Part shown: piece after piece, positions 8,191-16,241 of the stretch | Numbering within the stretch: the stretch's first letter is position 1 | How the letters are laid out: each line of letters begins with the position of its first letter | Source of the DNA: Caldilineaceae bacterium | GTDB lineage: Bacteria > Chloroflexota > Anaerolineae > Caldilineales > Caldilineaceae | DNA: 64,000 nucleotides | Reading direction: 5' to 3' | NCBI GenBank assembly: GCA_026645575.1 | Contig: JAPKMW010000004.1 | Span: forward strand, 62,001 to 126,000 | Notes under the pieces: generated by a model | Databases searched by the model: none | What the model saw: only the letters and a program-made list of their open reading frames with translations | Told to the model about the DNA's origin: nothing | Translations under genes and position numbers: made by a program

Positions 8191-8583
8191 TCATGTCCCC
8201 AATGGACGCGCCCGTTGCACCAACTGTAAGCGGTTGCCTTCCGGGTCACAGAAAAAATCAAACTGCGTTCCGCCATCATCGCTGCGGTAGGCCGGGCCGA
8301 TAAAATGGATGCCCTGGGCTTGTAACCTTTGGGCAACGCTCGCAAAATCGCTGACGGCCAGCGCCAGATGATGAAGGCCCACGGTGTGGGGTGCCCCTTG
8401 GCCGTGCGCTTTGGGATCGACAGCGATGATCTCTACGATGCCGCCACCGGGAAGCCCGACAAAATAGGTTTTGCTCTCGACGCGGGCGACCACCATGGTA
8501 AAGTCCAGCGTGGCGCAATACCACTCGGCCAGGGCTGCCGGGTCACTGGCCGCAATGGCAATATGTTCAATTGAGTTGATCAC
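8191..8583 (-). CDS. VOC-superfamily (glyoxalase/dioxygenase-fold) protein
   Basis: A 130-residue protein with the paired beta-alpha-beta-beta-beta repeats of the vicinal oxygen chelate fold. INSIEHIAIAASD carries the first metal His, VGLHHLALAVSDF a second, and FFCDPEGNRLQLVQ a carboxylate ligand (the E in NRLQ is replaced by Q). The frame is open to 8649, but GTG 8583 is chosen because AGGAG lies seven bases upstream and the fold begins there. Members are lactoylglutathione lyases, dioxygenases or resistance proteins. In this setting it may be an epimerase or isomerase helping the adjacent dehydrogenase, which is inference. Confidence 0.85.
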   Translation of the reverse strand: MINSIEHIAIAASDPAALAEWYCATLDFTMVVARVESKTYFVGLPGGGIVEIIAVDPKAHGQGAPHTVGLHHLALAVSDFASVAQRLQAQGIHFIGPAYRSDDGGTQFDFFCDPEGNRLQLVQRARPLGT

Positions 8584-8693
8584 AAAAATACTCCTGGTTA
8601 ATATGGATTTCGCGTAACTACACAGCCTCAGGTGTGCGCCGCTGGTCAACTGATGGGAGGATGAACAATCTACTCCTGACCAGCGCCACGCGC

Positions 8694-9710
8694 CTAAGCG
8701 GTTGCGATTTCACGCCCTTCACGCAATGACTGATCAATGGCCGCCGCCACCCGGATTGCCGCTAACCCATCCGCCCCTGTCACCACCGGCGGGTGCTGGT
8801 TGCGCACCACGCCGACAAAGTGATGGAGCAGACGGCGGAACATGCCATCCTGCTGGTCGTGGATGACGGGGGTATAGCCCAGATCCGGATAGTCGGGCGC
8901 GGCGCCGGCGGCATAGACGGCAACGCCGGTCTGGTTGCTCAACAACTCGGCCATACCGGCTGTACCGCGCACGGTGAATTGTTCGGCCACCGGTTGGCCG
9001 CTGACGGCCGGCGTACCCCAGGAACTCTCCAACACACCAATGGCGCCGTTGGCAAAGGTCAACACGGCGATAATAAAATCTGCCCGTTCCTTGCCACCCG
9101 CCCGTGAATAAGCCATCACCTTTTGCACCGGGCTGCCGGTGGTCCACAACATCATGTCGATGTCATGGGGCGCCAGCCAATAGGCCAGCGGGAACCGCCC
9201 TAGCACCCGTTCGACGGCAAGTTGCGGAGCGTTGCGCCGGGCATAGAGGTGCAACACCTCCCCAATCGCACCGTTGCTGACCGCCTGCCGTAGCGAGACA
9301 AAGCGTGGATCAAAACGCAAACTGTGACAGACCATCAGGTGAACGCCGGCCTTGGCCGCCTGCTCGACCATTGCAGTGGCATCGGCCACACTGAGCGCCA
9401 TTGGCTTTTCCACCAACACATGTTTGCCCGCGGCCAAACTCGCCAGCACCGGCTCCAAGTGCGCCCATTCCGAGGCGGCGACGATTACGGCGTCGATCTC
9501 TGGGTGGGCGGCCAACGTGGACTGGGTATCGCCAGCGGCATAGCCAGGGACCTGATAGGCGGCGGCGACGGCTTGGGTTGCCTCGGCGCGGCGACCACAA
9601 ATGGCGGCCAGGCGCATGGTCGCGGCCTCGGCGGCAATGCGCGCATAGAGTTGCCCCATCCGGCCGGGGCCGACAATCGCCAGCGTGACAGGAGTAACGT
9701 TATTGTTCAT
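8694..9710 (-). CDS. Gfo/Idh/MocA family oxidoreductase
   Basis: A 338-residue dehydrogenase. TLAIVGPGRMGQLYARIA is the dinucleotide-binding turn, AGKHVLVEKPMALS contains the EKP lysine, and LAYWLAPHDIDMMLWTTG gives the D/H pair of the C-terminal domain, although the order H-D-I-D differs from the usual D-x-x-x-H. The closest general group is scyllo-inositol or myo-inositol 2-dehydrogenase-like proteins, but no substrate can be fixed. Its start overlaps the stop of the following Gfo/Idh gene (9700-10596) by 11 bases, so the two are translationally coupled. Confidence 0.9.
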   Translation of the reverse strand: MNNNVTPVTLAIVGPGRMGQLYARIAAEAATMRLAAICGRRAEATQAVAAAYQVPGYAAGDTQSTLAAHPEIDAVIVAASEWAHLEPVLASLAAGKHVLVEKPMALSVADATAMVEQAAKAGVHLMVCHSLRFDPRFVSLRQAVSNGAIGEVLHLYARRNAPQLAVERVLGRFPLAYWLAPHDIDMMLWTTGSPVQKVMAYSRAGGKERADFIIAVLTFANGAIGVLESSWGTPAVSGQPVAEQFTVRGTAGMAELLSNQTGVAVYAAGAAPDYPDLGYTPVIHDQQDGMFRRLLHHFVGVVRNQHPPVVTGADGLAAIRVAAAIDQSLREGREIATA

Positions 9711-10596
9711 GGGCTAACTCACTCAGCAAAATGCGTTGACCGTCCTGTTCCGCCGAACGGATCAGCGCGGTTAGGATCGCCATCACTTCCACAGCCCAAG
9801 CGATGGGGTAGGGCGCCGTCCTGGTAACGGCCATGTTGATGATCTGCGCCAGCGTCTCCACATAAAAATCTGTCCAGTTGCGGATGTTGATCTCGGCCCA
9901 GCCGCTTTCGCCAAAGACGGCGCCGTAGTAGAGGCTGGGTGACTTTTGCAGCAGGTTGATCACCCCCTGGCGGCCATCAGCATACTGCACCAGAGCGACA
10001 TCGCCACGGGAGGTGCGGTTGGTTGTCACCGCTTCCGCCCCTGGCCCCAAGAGCGTATGAAGCAGTTCGACCGGGTGAATGCCATAAAAGAAGGGATGGC
10101 GGGCGCGCGGATTGGGGAAGTCGCCAACGGCGGGGCCGGTCGTCACCGCCAGATTCAACGGGCCAAAGCTAGGCAGACGCGGCTGCAATTCTAGCACCTC
10201 CACCGCATAGCGTACCGCCGAACAGGACATGAGCGGCACACCCTTTTGCGTGGCGAGTTGACTGAGCGCCAGGACATCGGCAAAATCATTAGCAAAGGGT
10301 TTATCGACAAAGGTTGGCAGGCCAGCCTCGATGGCGAGCCGGGCGGGCGCGGTGTGATCGTCGCCATAGCGGTTGCAGACCATCACCAGATCGACGCCGG
10401 TGATGGCTTCCGCCGCGGTCGCAACCACTTGGGGAATCTGACAGTCGGCGGCCTTGGCCTGCGCCTGCGCGCCATCTTCACCCCACAACTTTATCACCCT
10501 GGCCTGGCCATAGAGCGGCCCCGTGGGCAAATTGACCAACCGGGCGTAGCTTTCTGTATGCGTGCTATCTGCGCCGATCATACCGATGGCGATCAT
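9700..10596 (-). CDS. Gfo/Idh/MocA-like oxidoreductase
   Basis: A 298-residue protein, shorter and more divergent than its neighbours. The N-terminus MIAIGMIGADSTHTESYAR lacks the classical GxGxxG turn (it reads GADSTH). VDKPFANDF replaces the EKP motif with DKP, and the C-terminal half has HPFFYGIHPVELLHTLLG. The divergent motif set suggests altered cofactor binding or a non-dehydrogenase role. The start at 10596 has a strong AGGGGGA box; the frame's further extension to 10665 lies in a repeat. It is the first gene of the pair with 8694-9710 and could form a hetero-oligomer with it (inference). Confidence 0.82.
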   Translation of the reverse strand: MIAIGMIGADSTHTESYARLVNLPTGPLYGQARVIKLWGEDGAQAQAKAADCQIPQVVATAAEAITGVDLVMVCNRYGDDHTAPARLAIEAGLPTFVDKPFANDFADVLALSQLATQKGVPLMSCSAVRYAVEVLELQPRLPSFGPLNLAVTTGPAVGDFPNPRARHPFFYGIHPVELLHTLLGPGAEAVTTNRTSRGDVALVQYADGRQGVINLLQKSPSLYYGAVFGESGWAEINIRNWTDFYVETLAQIINMAVTRTAPYPIAWAVEVMAILTALIRSAEQDGQRILLSELAHEQ

Positions 10597-10641
10597 TGGT
10601 TCCCCCTTATATGCGCGTTTGGTGAACGTAGGCCACAATGA

Positions 10642-10730
10642 CACTACAACGGATTTGGGAAACAACGGATTTGTATCTGGTGGTTATCAGTCTTGGCAAA
10701 AATCCGCTGCTTCCCAAATCCGTTGTTGTG
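10642..10730. repeat. Dispersed hairpin, CACTACAACGGATT family
   Basis: Arms 10642-10661 and 10711-10730 (CACTACAACGGATTTGGGAA and its near-complement). The same CACTACAACGGATT start recurs at 49567, where it flanks a larger hairpin. With the promoter below, this is all I see in the gap 10597-10913. Confidence 0.75.
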
Positions 10731-10834
10731 TTGGCTCGCTTCTCTTGTCGGATTGTCCTATAATTCAGCATAAATGAGCGGCAACAAATTGTCAAATCGC
10801 CAAAATCAGCCTCAGTAAGGTTATATCCGCTATT

Positions 10835-10862
10835 TTGTGCCACTAAGGAGCTATCGTATAAT
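10835..10862 (+). promoter_or_regulatory. Sigma-70-type promoter for the PhyH gene
   Basis: TTGTGC at 10835-10840 and a consensus TATAAT at 10857-10862 with a 16-base spacer, placing transcription start near 10869, about 45 bases before the dioxygenase start. Confidence 0.6.
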
Positions 10863-10913
10863 AGGATAGAAGCTTGTAGGCACCGTCATTCGCAATCACA
10901 AAGGAGCATGCAC

Positions 10914-11714
10914 ATGGCCCTCTCTGCTGAACAAAAGGCATTTTTTCAGGAACATGGCTATCTGAAGTATGACAAACGAGTGTTGAGCGAAAGTGAGATC
11001 GCGGCGTTGCAGCGGCGCAGTGAAGAGATTGTTTCAGGTCGTCTCAACCACATTCCGCCCCGTTTTATCCAATTGGAGGCCAAGTTTCGCAACAACGACG
11101 CTCCCAACACTGAGATGTTGGACAAAGTGCGCAAGATGACTCAACTCTGTTACTTTGATGAGTTGTTTGGCGCCGTTGCTAAAAAGGCCGAAATTGTCGA
11201 TGTGATCGAAGACCTCATCGGCCCCAACATCAAGCTCTACACCGACCAACTGATGATGAAACCGCGCTACAACGGCACCGTCACCGACTGGCACCAGGAT
11301 TCGGTGGCATGGCCCATGTTTGCGCCGCAGGAGCATGTCAGTTGTTGGGTGGCACTCGACGACGCCACGGTGGACAACGGCTGTATGACTGTGATCCCCG
11401 GCAGCCACCACTGGGGACCGATTTCCCGTGAGTATCGCGACGCCTTTTTGTCCAACCCGCTTCTAGCCAAACCGACACCGGTGGAGATCAAAGCCGGCTA
11501 CTGCATGTTTCATCACGGTCTCAACTTCCATCACACCGGGGCCAACACCACCGCCAGTCGCCGCCGTGGTCTCGCGCTCCACTACATCCGCGCCGAAACG
11601 ATGTACATGGGCATTGAAGATGAAGAGGCCCGCCTGCTTACCGAGTGCGAAAAGCCCCGCGGCGAATTCCGCTTTATGTTGATCCGCGGCCAGGAGTTTC
11701 CGGGGCGGGTGTGA
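10914..11714 (+). CDS. PhyH-family Fe(II)/2-oxoglutarate dioxygenase
   Basis: A 266-residue protein. After QKAFFQEHGYLKYDKRVLS, typical of the PhyH N-terminus, it shows TDWHQDSVAW with the metal-binding H-x-D pair, HVSCWVALDDAT, CMTVIPGSHHWG and the distal FHHGLNFHHTGANTT with the third metal His, then SRRRGLALHYI with the arginine that binds 2-oxoglutarate. All ligands are present, so hydroxylation of a small molecule is expected. ATG 10914 is preferred to ATG 10908 because AAGGAG at 10901-10906 is seven bases away rather than one. It stands alone on the plus strand within the catabolic cluster, with its own promoter and terminator. Confidence 0.9.
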   Translation: MALSAEQKAFFQEHGYLKYDKRVLSESEIAALQRRSEEIVSGRLNHIPPRFIQLEAKFRNNDAPNTEMLDKVRKMTQLCYFDELFGAVAKKAEIVDVIEDLIGPNIKLYTDQLMMKPRYNGTVTDWHQDSVAWPMFAPQEHVSCWVALDDATVDNGCMTVIPGSHHWGPISREYRDAFLSNPLLAKPTPVEIKAGYCMFHHGLNFHHTGANTTASRRRGLALHYIRAETMYMGIEDEEARLLTECEKPRGEFRFMLIRGQEFPGRV

Positions 11715-11715
11715 G

Positions 11716-11794
11716 ATGACAAGGTGAGGGGGTGACAAGGTGACAGGGTGACATGACACGACTACGTCACCTTGTCACCCCCTCGCCTTGTCAT
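11716..11794. terminator. Long bidirectional hairpin between convergent genes
   Basis: Arms 11716-11744 and 11766-11794 are 29 bases with one mismatch. The hairpin starts at the stop of the PhyH gene and ends just before the stop of the minus-strand Gfo/Idh gene; TTTTGAG follows on the plus strand. Confidence 0.75.
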
Positions 11795-11800
11795 TTTGAG

Positions 11801-12895
11801 TCATTCCCCTAAGACCACACGTTGCCCCGTGCGCGACGATTCATAGGCGGCGTCGATGATTTGGAGGATGCGGCGGCCGTCGTCGAGATTGACAGGGGGG
11901 CGGGCGCCGGTACGAATGGCGTGGAGGAAAGCGGCGACAAAGTCGTAGCCCCATTGATCGGCATAGACCGGGCGCGCCACCGGTTCCAGGTGAAAGGTGC
12001 GCGCCGGCGCACTCTGCCAGGCTGGGGCAGCGCTGCTGATGGCGAAATCGCCGGCGAGTGGCCAGTGGATAACGCCCATTTGGCCGCGCAGGATGAAGTT
12101 GAGGTCGTTGCGCGGGCCGGCGCCGCTGAGCAAGTAACCCATGTGCAAGAGAGCATGAACGCCGTTATCGAATTCTAACGCCACCGTTGCTACATCTTCC
12201 AACCCGTCTTCAATCTGGTCGGTGAGCCGGTTGCAGAGTGCGGTGACTGATTTGACCTGCGCCCCGGTGAAGTAGTGGAAGAGGGTTAACCAGTGGCCGC
12301 CCTCCATGTGTAGGATGCCGCCACCCTGGCTGTCGCGGCGGTACATCCAATGGGCGGGGTCGCGCAGCCCAGTGCCGACTTGGGTTGTCACCAGACGCGC
12401 CTCGATGTCCAGGAGTTTGCCCAATACGCCAGCGGTTAGCAACGTCTTGATCTCACGGGCCGCCGGGTGATAGGGCCACGGATAGCCGATCCCGATCACC
12501 AATCCTTTTTCTTCTGCCAGCGCACAGAGTGGTTGCACCTCGGCGGCGGTGCGTCCCGCCTGTTTTTCAATAAAGAGATGTTTGCCGGCGGCGGCCAGGG
12601 TGAGCGCGGCGCCGTTGGCCTCGTTGGGCGGCAAGAGGATCACGGCCAGATCAAAGCTGACTTGGGCAAGTAGTTCATCCAGCTTATGATAGGTGTGCGC
12701 CTGGGGATCGGCGGCCCCAATGGCGGCGAGGGCGGCGGCCTGGTCGGTCGCCCATTCGCAGTAGGCCACGATTTCCACGTCCGGTTGCGCCTTGAAGGAT
12801 TTGATCAGGCCGTGGTTTCGGTCTGGCTCCAAAGTGCCGGCGTGGTTGCGCAGACCAACGATGGCGGCTTTAAGTGGTTGGGTTGGTGATGACAT
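11801..12895 (-). CDS. Gfo/Idh/MocA family oxidoreductase
   Basis: A 364-residue protein. KAAIVGLRNHAGTLEPDRNHG replaces the normal GxGxxG turn with GLRNHA, AGKHLFIEKQAGRT has EKQ in place of EKP, and QGGGILHMEGGHWLTLFHYF gives the E/H pair of the C-terminal domain where most members have D/H. The fold is clear, but the dinucleotide-binding and catalytic motifs are altered, which suggests a specialised subgroup. It lies convergent to the PhyH gene, sharing the hairpin at 11716-11794. The start at 12895 has a weak box, AAGGTCTACTC. Confidence 0.85.
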   Translation of the reverse strand: MSSPTQPLKAAIVGLRNHAGTLEPDRNHGLIKSFKAQPDVEIVAYCEWATDQAAALAAIGAADPQAHTYHKLDELLAQVSFDLAVILLPPNEANGAALTLAAAGKHLFIEKQAGRTAAEVQPLCALAEEKGLVIGIGYPWPYHPAAREIKTLLTAGVLGKLLDIEARLVTTQVGTGLRDPAHWMYRRDSQGGGILHMEGGHWLTLFHYFTGAQVKSVTALCNRLTDQIEDGLEDVATVALEFDNGVHALLHMGYLLSGAGPRNDLNFILRGQMGVIHWPLAGDFAISSAAPAWQSAPARTFHLEPVARPVYADQWGYDFVAAFLHAIRTGARPPVNLDDGRRILQIIDAAYESSRTGQRVVLGE

Positions 12896-13414
12896 GAGTA
12901 GACCTTATGTTTCTCGCCGACGGATGCGTCTGCCTTACATTGTCAACCTGAATCTTGGTTCAAGGTTGCTGTGCCAAACTATAACACAGCCCCAGCCGTC
13001 GATCAAGCGTTAGTTATTCATGACCACGCGCTGCTTCCCCGATTGGCGCTATTGAATGGCACAAAGTGGCTCTTGCGATTAGGCATTTTGCGCTACCCTG
13101 TCCCTACCAATTCAATTTCAGTTGGTAACTACTCAGCTTCAGGTGCGCAGCATGGGTCAAACGCTGGTGGAATGCATGAACTACATCTGACCTTCTACAC
13201 GAAGGGTTCGCCGTACCCTGGAAAACCCACCTGTCATTCTTACCGATTTATTTGCTCAACCTTCATCAGTTCATAAAAAAGGGGACAACGGTGATCATCC
13301 AACCACCATCAATGAATGCAATGACTATTACCACGAGTACATCCAGTGCGTGCTGGCCGGCGACGTGCTGACTTTCCTGGAAACGCAGTTACGTTTTACG
13401 GTAAATTTTGGGGC
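12896..13414. other. Intergenic gap without an intact gene
   Basis: No complete gene is visible. Around 13125-13160 the sequence GTAACTACTCAGCTTCAGG resembles 8614-8650. On the plus strand 13288-13419 is an open stretch reading HEYIQCVLAGDVLTFLETQ with no convincing start, which could be the remnant of a lost gene. Confidence 0.4.
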
Positions 13415-13465
13415 TTGACAAACACTATTTTTCCGGGATAGAATTCTACCAACTTGTAGGTAGAA
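13415..13465 (+). promoter_or_regulatory. tetR promoter with overlapping palindromic operator
   Basis: A consensus TTGACA at 13415-13420 and TAGAAT at 13439-13444 with an 18-base spacer form a strong promoter. A 22-base palindrome, TTCTACCAAC-TT-GTAGGTAGAA with one mismatched pair, occupies 13444-13465, from the -10 box to two bases before the TetR start codon. Its position predicts autorepression. Confidence 0.75.
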
Positions 13466-13467
13466 AC

Positions 13468-14055
13468 ATGAGCGAACTGGTACAGAATGAAACAAGCGAA
13501 CAGATTCTTGATGCCGCCGAAGCACTTTTCATGGCGCGTGGCTTTAGCGCGGTCAAATTGCGCGACATTGCCAACGCCGTGGGGATGCGCCACGCTTCGC
13601 TCTATTACTATGCGCCACAGGGCAAGGAGCAGCTCTTTGTGGCAGTGTTGCGGCGCAGCATGACGCGTCATGAGCGGGAGATGACACGCCTGATTGCAGA
13701 AGCGGGCGATACGATCCAGTCCCAAGCTTATGCCCTCAGCGACTGGCTGGTGTCACAGCCGCCGCTCGATCTGGTACGCATGGTGCAGGCCGACCTACGG
13801 GAGATCGACCCAACCACAGCCACTGAACTTTCTGAATTGATCCTCGACTCGCTGACACGCCCCCTGATCGCCGCCCTGAAGCGGGCGCAGGCCACCGGCA
13901 TCGTTGCCGTCACCGATACGGGCATGGCCGCCATGTCGCTGATTATGCTACTCCAATCCATCCACCACATTCCGCTGGAAAGCTTGCCCGCCGGCAGAAA
14001 AGTCTTTGGTCGCACACTGGTGGATATGTTGCTAAATGGGTGGTTAGCGCGATAA
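13468..14055 (+). CDS. TetR-family transcriptional regulator
   Basis: A 195-residue repressor. The N-terminal helix-turn-helix is textbook: EQILDAAEALFMARGFSAVKLRDIANAVGMRHASLYYY, with the SLYYYAPQGKEQLF recognition helix and turn. The C-terminal helical domain would bind an unknown ligand and form dimers. ATG 13468 is chosen because the upstream extension would cross the promoter and operator. The same palindrome sits just before the gene (13444-13465) and just after it (14073-14094), so the protein probably controls itself and the downstream genes 14239-16172. The ligand is not deducible. Confidence 0.92.
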   Translation: MSELVQNETSEQILDAAEALFMARGFSAVKLRDIANAVGMRHASLYYYAPQGKEQLFVAVLRRSMTRHEREMTRLIAEAGDTIQSQAYALSDWLVSQPPLDLVRMVQADLREIDPTTATELSELILDSLTRPLIAALKRAQATGIVAVTDTGMAAMSLIMLLQSIHHIPLESLPAGRKVFGRTLVDMLLNGWLAR

Positions 14056-14066
14056 GCTTTTTTTAT

Positions 14067-14100
14067 CTAAATTTCTACCTACAAGTAGGTAGAAATTTAG
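14067..14100. promoter_or_regulatory. Second TetR operator palindrome, downstream of tetR
   Basis: A 34-base palindrome with perfect 16-base arms. Its core, TTCTACCTAC-AA-GTAGGTAGAA (14073-14094), matches the site before the TetR start in almost every position. It lies between the TetR gene and the next plus-strand gene and could act as operator, terminator or both. Confidence 0.65.
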
Positions 14101-14238
14101 GAGGATAGATCAACGGCCTTGACACTGAGGCTGTGTTACAGCGCCGCAAGCTGTGGCGCAAACGGAGATTCGCCCCCTGCCTATGGCGCCGAAACGGGGG
14201 CGGGCGGCGGTGACATTGCGGAATAGAAGGGAGTCCAC

Positions 14239-14622
14239 TTGTCTATGAGTACAATCCAACTGGGTCATCCCTGGACCTGTCTTTTGCCCTGTGCGTTGGA
14301 AGGTGAATATAACCTTCTGCTGATCGAGTATACGCCACGGCAGCAGCAACAAATCGCGGTCTGGCTCACCTTTGCCATGCGCCTGGCCGCCGAATATGCC
14401 ACTTTTCGCTACTATGTGCTATCCGTCCACCATCACGGGAGCCACGCAGTCAACGGTAGTGCCATACCCGATGACAAAAGCGCAAAGGCAATGCATCTCT
14501 TCCTCGTGCAGCAAACTGGGGTCATTCTCTGGCAGGAGCAAGGCGATTGGTCGCCGGCAAAGGCCGAGGCATTGGATGATTTTTTGTTGGCGTTGATGCC
14601 TTTGCGCGATACATTTGGGTGA
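14239..14622 (+). CDS. Small protein of unknown function after tetR
   Basis: A 127-residue soluble protein without signal peptide. I do not recognise the family. It begins MSMSTIQLGHPWTCLLPCALEGEY and contains QQQQIAVWLTFAMRLAAEYA, YYVLSVHHHGSHA and AMHLFLVQQTGVILWQEQGDW; the beta-rich second half with alternating hydrophobics is vaguely thioredoxin-like, but no CxxC is present. TTG 14239 sits five bases after GAAGGGAG and ATG 14245 eleven bases after, so TTG is the better-spaced start. It lies directly downstream of the second TetR palindrome and is a likely regulatory target. Confidence 0.65.
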   Translation: MSMSTIQLGHPWTCLLPCALEGEYNLLLIEYTPRQQQQIAVWLTFAMRLAAEYATFRYYVLSVHHHGSHAVNGSAIPDDKSAKAMHLFLVQQTGVILWQEQGDWSPAKAEALDDFLLALMPLRDTFG

Positions 14623-14948
14623 ATCCTGCGATAAAAAACAATAGACTGGAAAAAAGCATGAAACCGACACTAAGGGTCCGTAAAAATATTTTGGGCAGCG
14701 AATTACACCGATCTCTTTGCACTGGGCATCTGGCAGGGATTGGTCGGCCAGCGGGCGAACGCACGCAACAGGCCGCTCCCTGGCTGGCAGCGACGGTAAC
14801 AGGCAATATGCGCTCAATGCTTCTGCATTCCGCCATTCGACCGCGCCTGGTTGCCCAAAACAGTTTGCTTTGCCTACAAAGCTAGGATACACTACGCAAC
14901 AGCAAAGCTACTCTTTTTTTCTTGGTATACAACTAGATAGGCAAACTT
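14623..14948. other. Intergenic gap, no gene seen
   Basis: About 325 bases between the small protein and the amidohydrolase gene. One 88-codon open frame (14619-14885) has no ribosome binding site and no recognisable sequence. No clear promoter or hairpin was found. Confidence 0.5.
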
Positions 14949-16172
14949 ATGCACTTCGATCTACTAATCAAAGGCGGTGAGGTGGTCGATCCAGGGAGCG
15001 GCACGCGCGGGCACATGGATGTCGCCATCAAACGCAACCGGATTGCTGCCGTGGAAGCCAACATTCCTGCCGAATCGGCCTTTCGGGTGGTGGAGGCCAC
15101 GGGACAGATTGTTACGCCGGGGCTGGTGGATTTGCACACCCATGTCTACCATAGCGCAACCTGTTGGGGCATTCGCGCCGATCCGGTGGCGGCGCGCTCT
15201 GGCGTGACGACATGGCTGGATGTAGGGTCGGCGGGAGCGTATAACTTCCCCGGCTTTCGCGAATTTATTGTGCGGCCAGCCTTGGCGCGCATCTACGCGC
15301 TGCTCAACATTTCGTCCATTGGCTTGACAGCTTCAACCTGGGAGTTATCAAATCTCAACTACATGGATGTTGATCTCTGTTGCAAATTGATTGACCTGAA
15401 TCGTGATCTGATTTTGGGCGTCAAAGTGCGCATCGACACCAACACCACCAGCGGCACCGGCGTCGAGGGCCTCCGCCGCGGGCGGATTGCCGCCGAACGT
15501 TGCTCGCTGCCGATGATGGTTCATATCGGCAAAGCACCGCCCGAATTGAGCGAAGTGTTGGAACTGTTGCGACCGGGTGATATTTTAACGCACTGCTTCA
15601 CTGGCCAGTCCATGCGCCAAATTGACGAGAATGGCAAACTGCTTGACGTGGCGAAACGGGCGTGGGATATGGGCGTGGTGATGGACATTGGGCATGGCGC
15701 CGGCTCATTCTCGTTTGAAACGGCAGCAGCGATGATCGAAAGTGGTTATCGACCCCATGTCATCTCGTCGGACATTCATCAATTCAGTATCCACGGACCG
15801 CTCTTTGACATGCCTACTTGTCTGAGCAAATTCCTGGCGTTGGGGATGTCGCTGGATGATACCATCGCTGCCGCTACGATTCGCCCTGCGGAAGTGATGG
15901 GAATGCAACAGGAGATTGGCGCCTTGCGTCCCGGTGCATTGGCTGACGTGGCGCTCTGGCAGATCGACGAAGGAGACTTTACCTTCTACGACATTCACAT
16001 GCAAGCGCGCCAGGGCAAGCAACTGCTGACCAACACCTTGACGATCATCAACGGGCGTGAAGCGGTGCGCGCCAGCGACGATCCGCCCATGCCCTGGATC
16101 GAACTGAGCGAAAGTCAGCGGGCGTTGATCGAGCGCGGCCATACACCGACGGCGATGAAGTGTAGTTGTTAG
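14949..16172 (+). CDS. Amidohydrolase/deacetylase family metallohydrolase
   Basis: A 407-residue amidohydrolase-superfamily enzyme. All binuclear-metal ligands are visible: GLVDLHTHVYH (H-x-H) near residue 58, the carboxylated-lysine strand LGVKVRIDT near 155, MMVHIGKAP near 197, ILTHCFTG near 217 and ISSDIHQFS near 275 with the catalytic Asp. The overall pattern, including HTHVY and SSDIHQFSIHGP, matches the deacetylase-type group that includes N-acyl-D-amino-acid deacylase and EF_0837-like proteins. It hydrolyses an N-acyl or lactone-like bond. It is likely under control of the TetR protein upstream (inference), and a 28-bp-arm terminator follows. Confidence 0.9.
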   Translation: MHFDLLIKGGEVVDPGSGTRGHMDVAIKRNRIAAVEANIPAESAFRVVEATGQIVTPGLVDLHTHVYHSATCWGIRADPVAARSGVTTWLDVGSAGAYNFPGFREFIVRPALARIYALLNISSIGLTASTWELSNLNYMDVDLCCKLIDLNRDLILGVKVRIDTNTTSGTGVEGLRRGRIAAERCSLPMMVHIGKAPPELSEVLELLRPGDILTHCFTGQSMRQIDENGKLLDVAKRAWDMGVVMDIGHGAGSFSFETAAAMIESGYRPHVISSDIHQFSIHGPLFDMPTCLSKFLALGMSLDDTIAAATIRPAEVMGMQQEIGALRPGALADVALWQIDEGDFTFYDIHMQARQGKQLLTNTLTIINGREAVRASDDPPMPWIELSESQRALIERGHTPTAMKCSC

Positions 16173-16174
16173 GT

Positions 16175-16241
16175 GATTTGTTCATTGGTTGATTCGGTGA
16201 TTTCGACACGCTCAATCACCGAATCAACCAATGAACAAATC
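16175..16241. terminator. Bidirectional hairpin, 28-bp perfect arms
   Basis: Arms 16175-16202 and 16214-16241 are perfectly complementary around TTCGACACGCT. The right arm touches the stop codon of the minus-strand CapA-like gene. The loop resembles the TTTCGACAAGCTC repeat family. Confidence 0.75.

Noticed and set aside
8614..13170. Similarity of GTAACTACaCAGCcTCAGG at 8614 and 13125 as a repeat family
   Set aside because: Only about 33 bases with several mismatches and no hairpin; it may be chance or very old.
13288..13419. Plus-strand coding remnant (HEYIQCVLAGDVL...)
   Set aside because: It has no start, no ribosome binding site and no family match; kept only as a remark in the gap entry.
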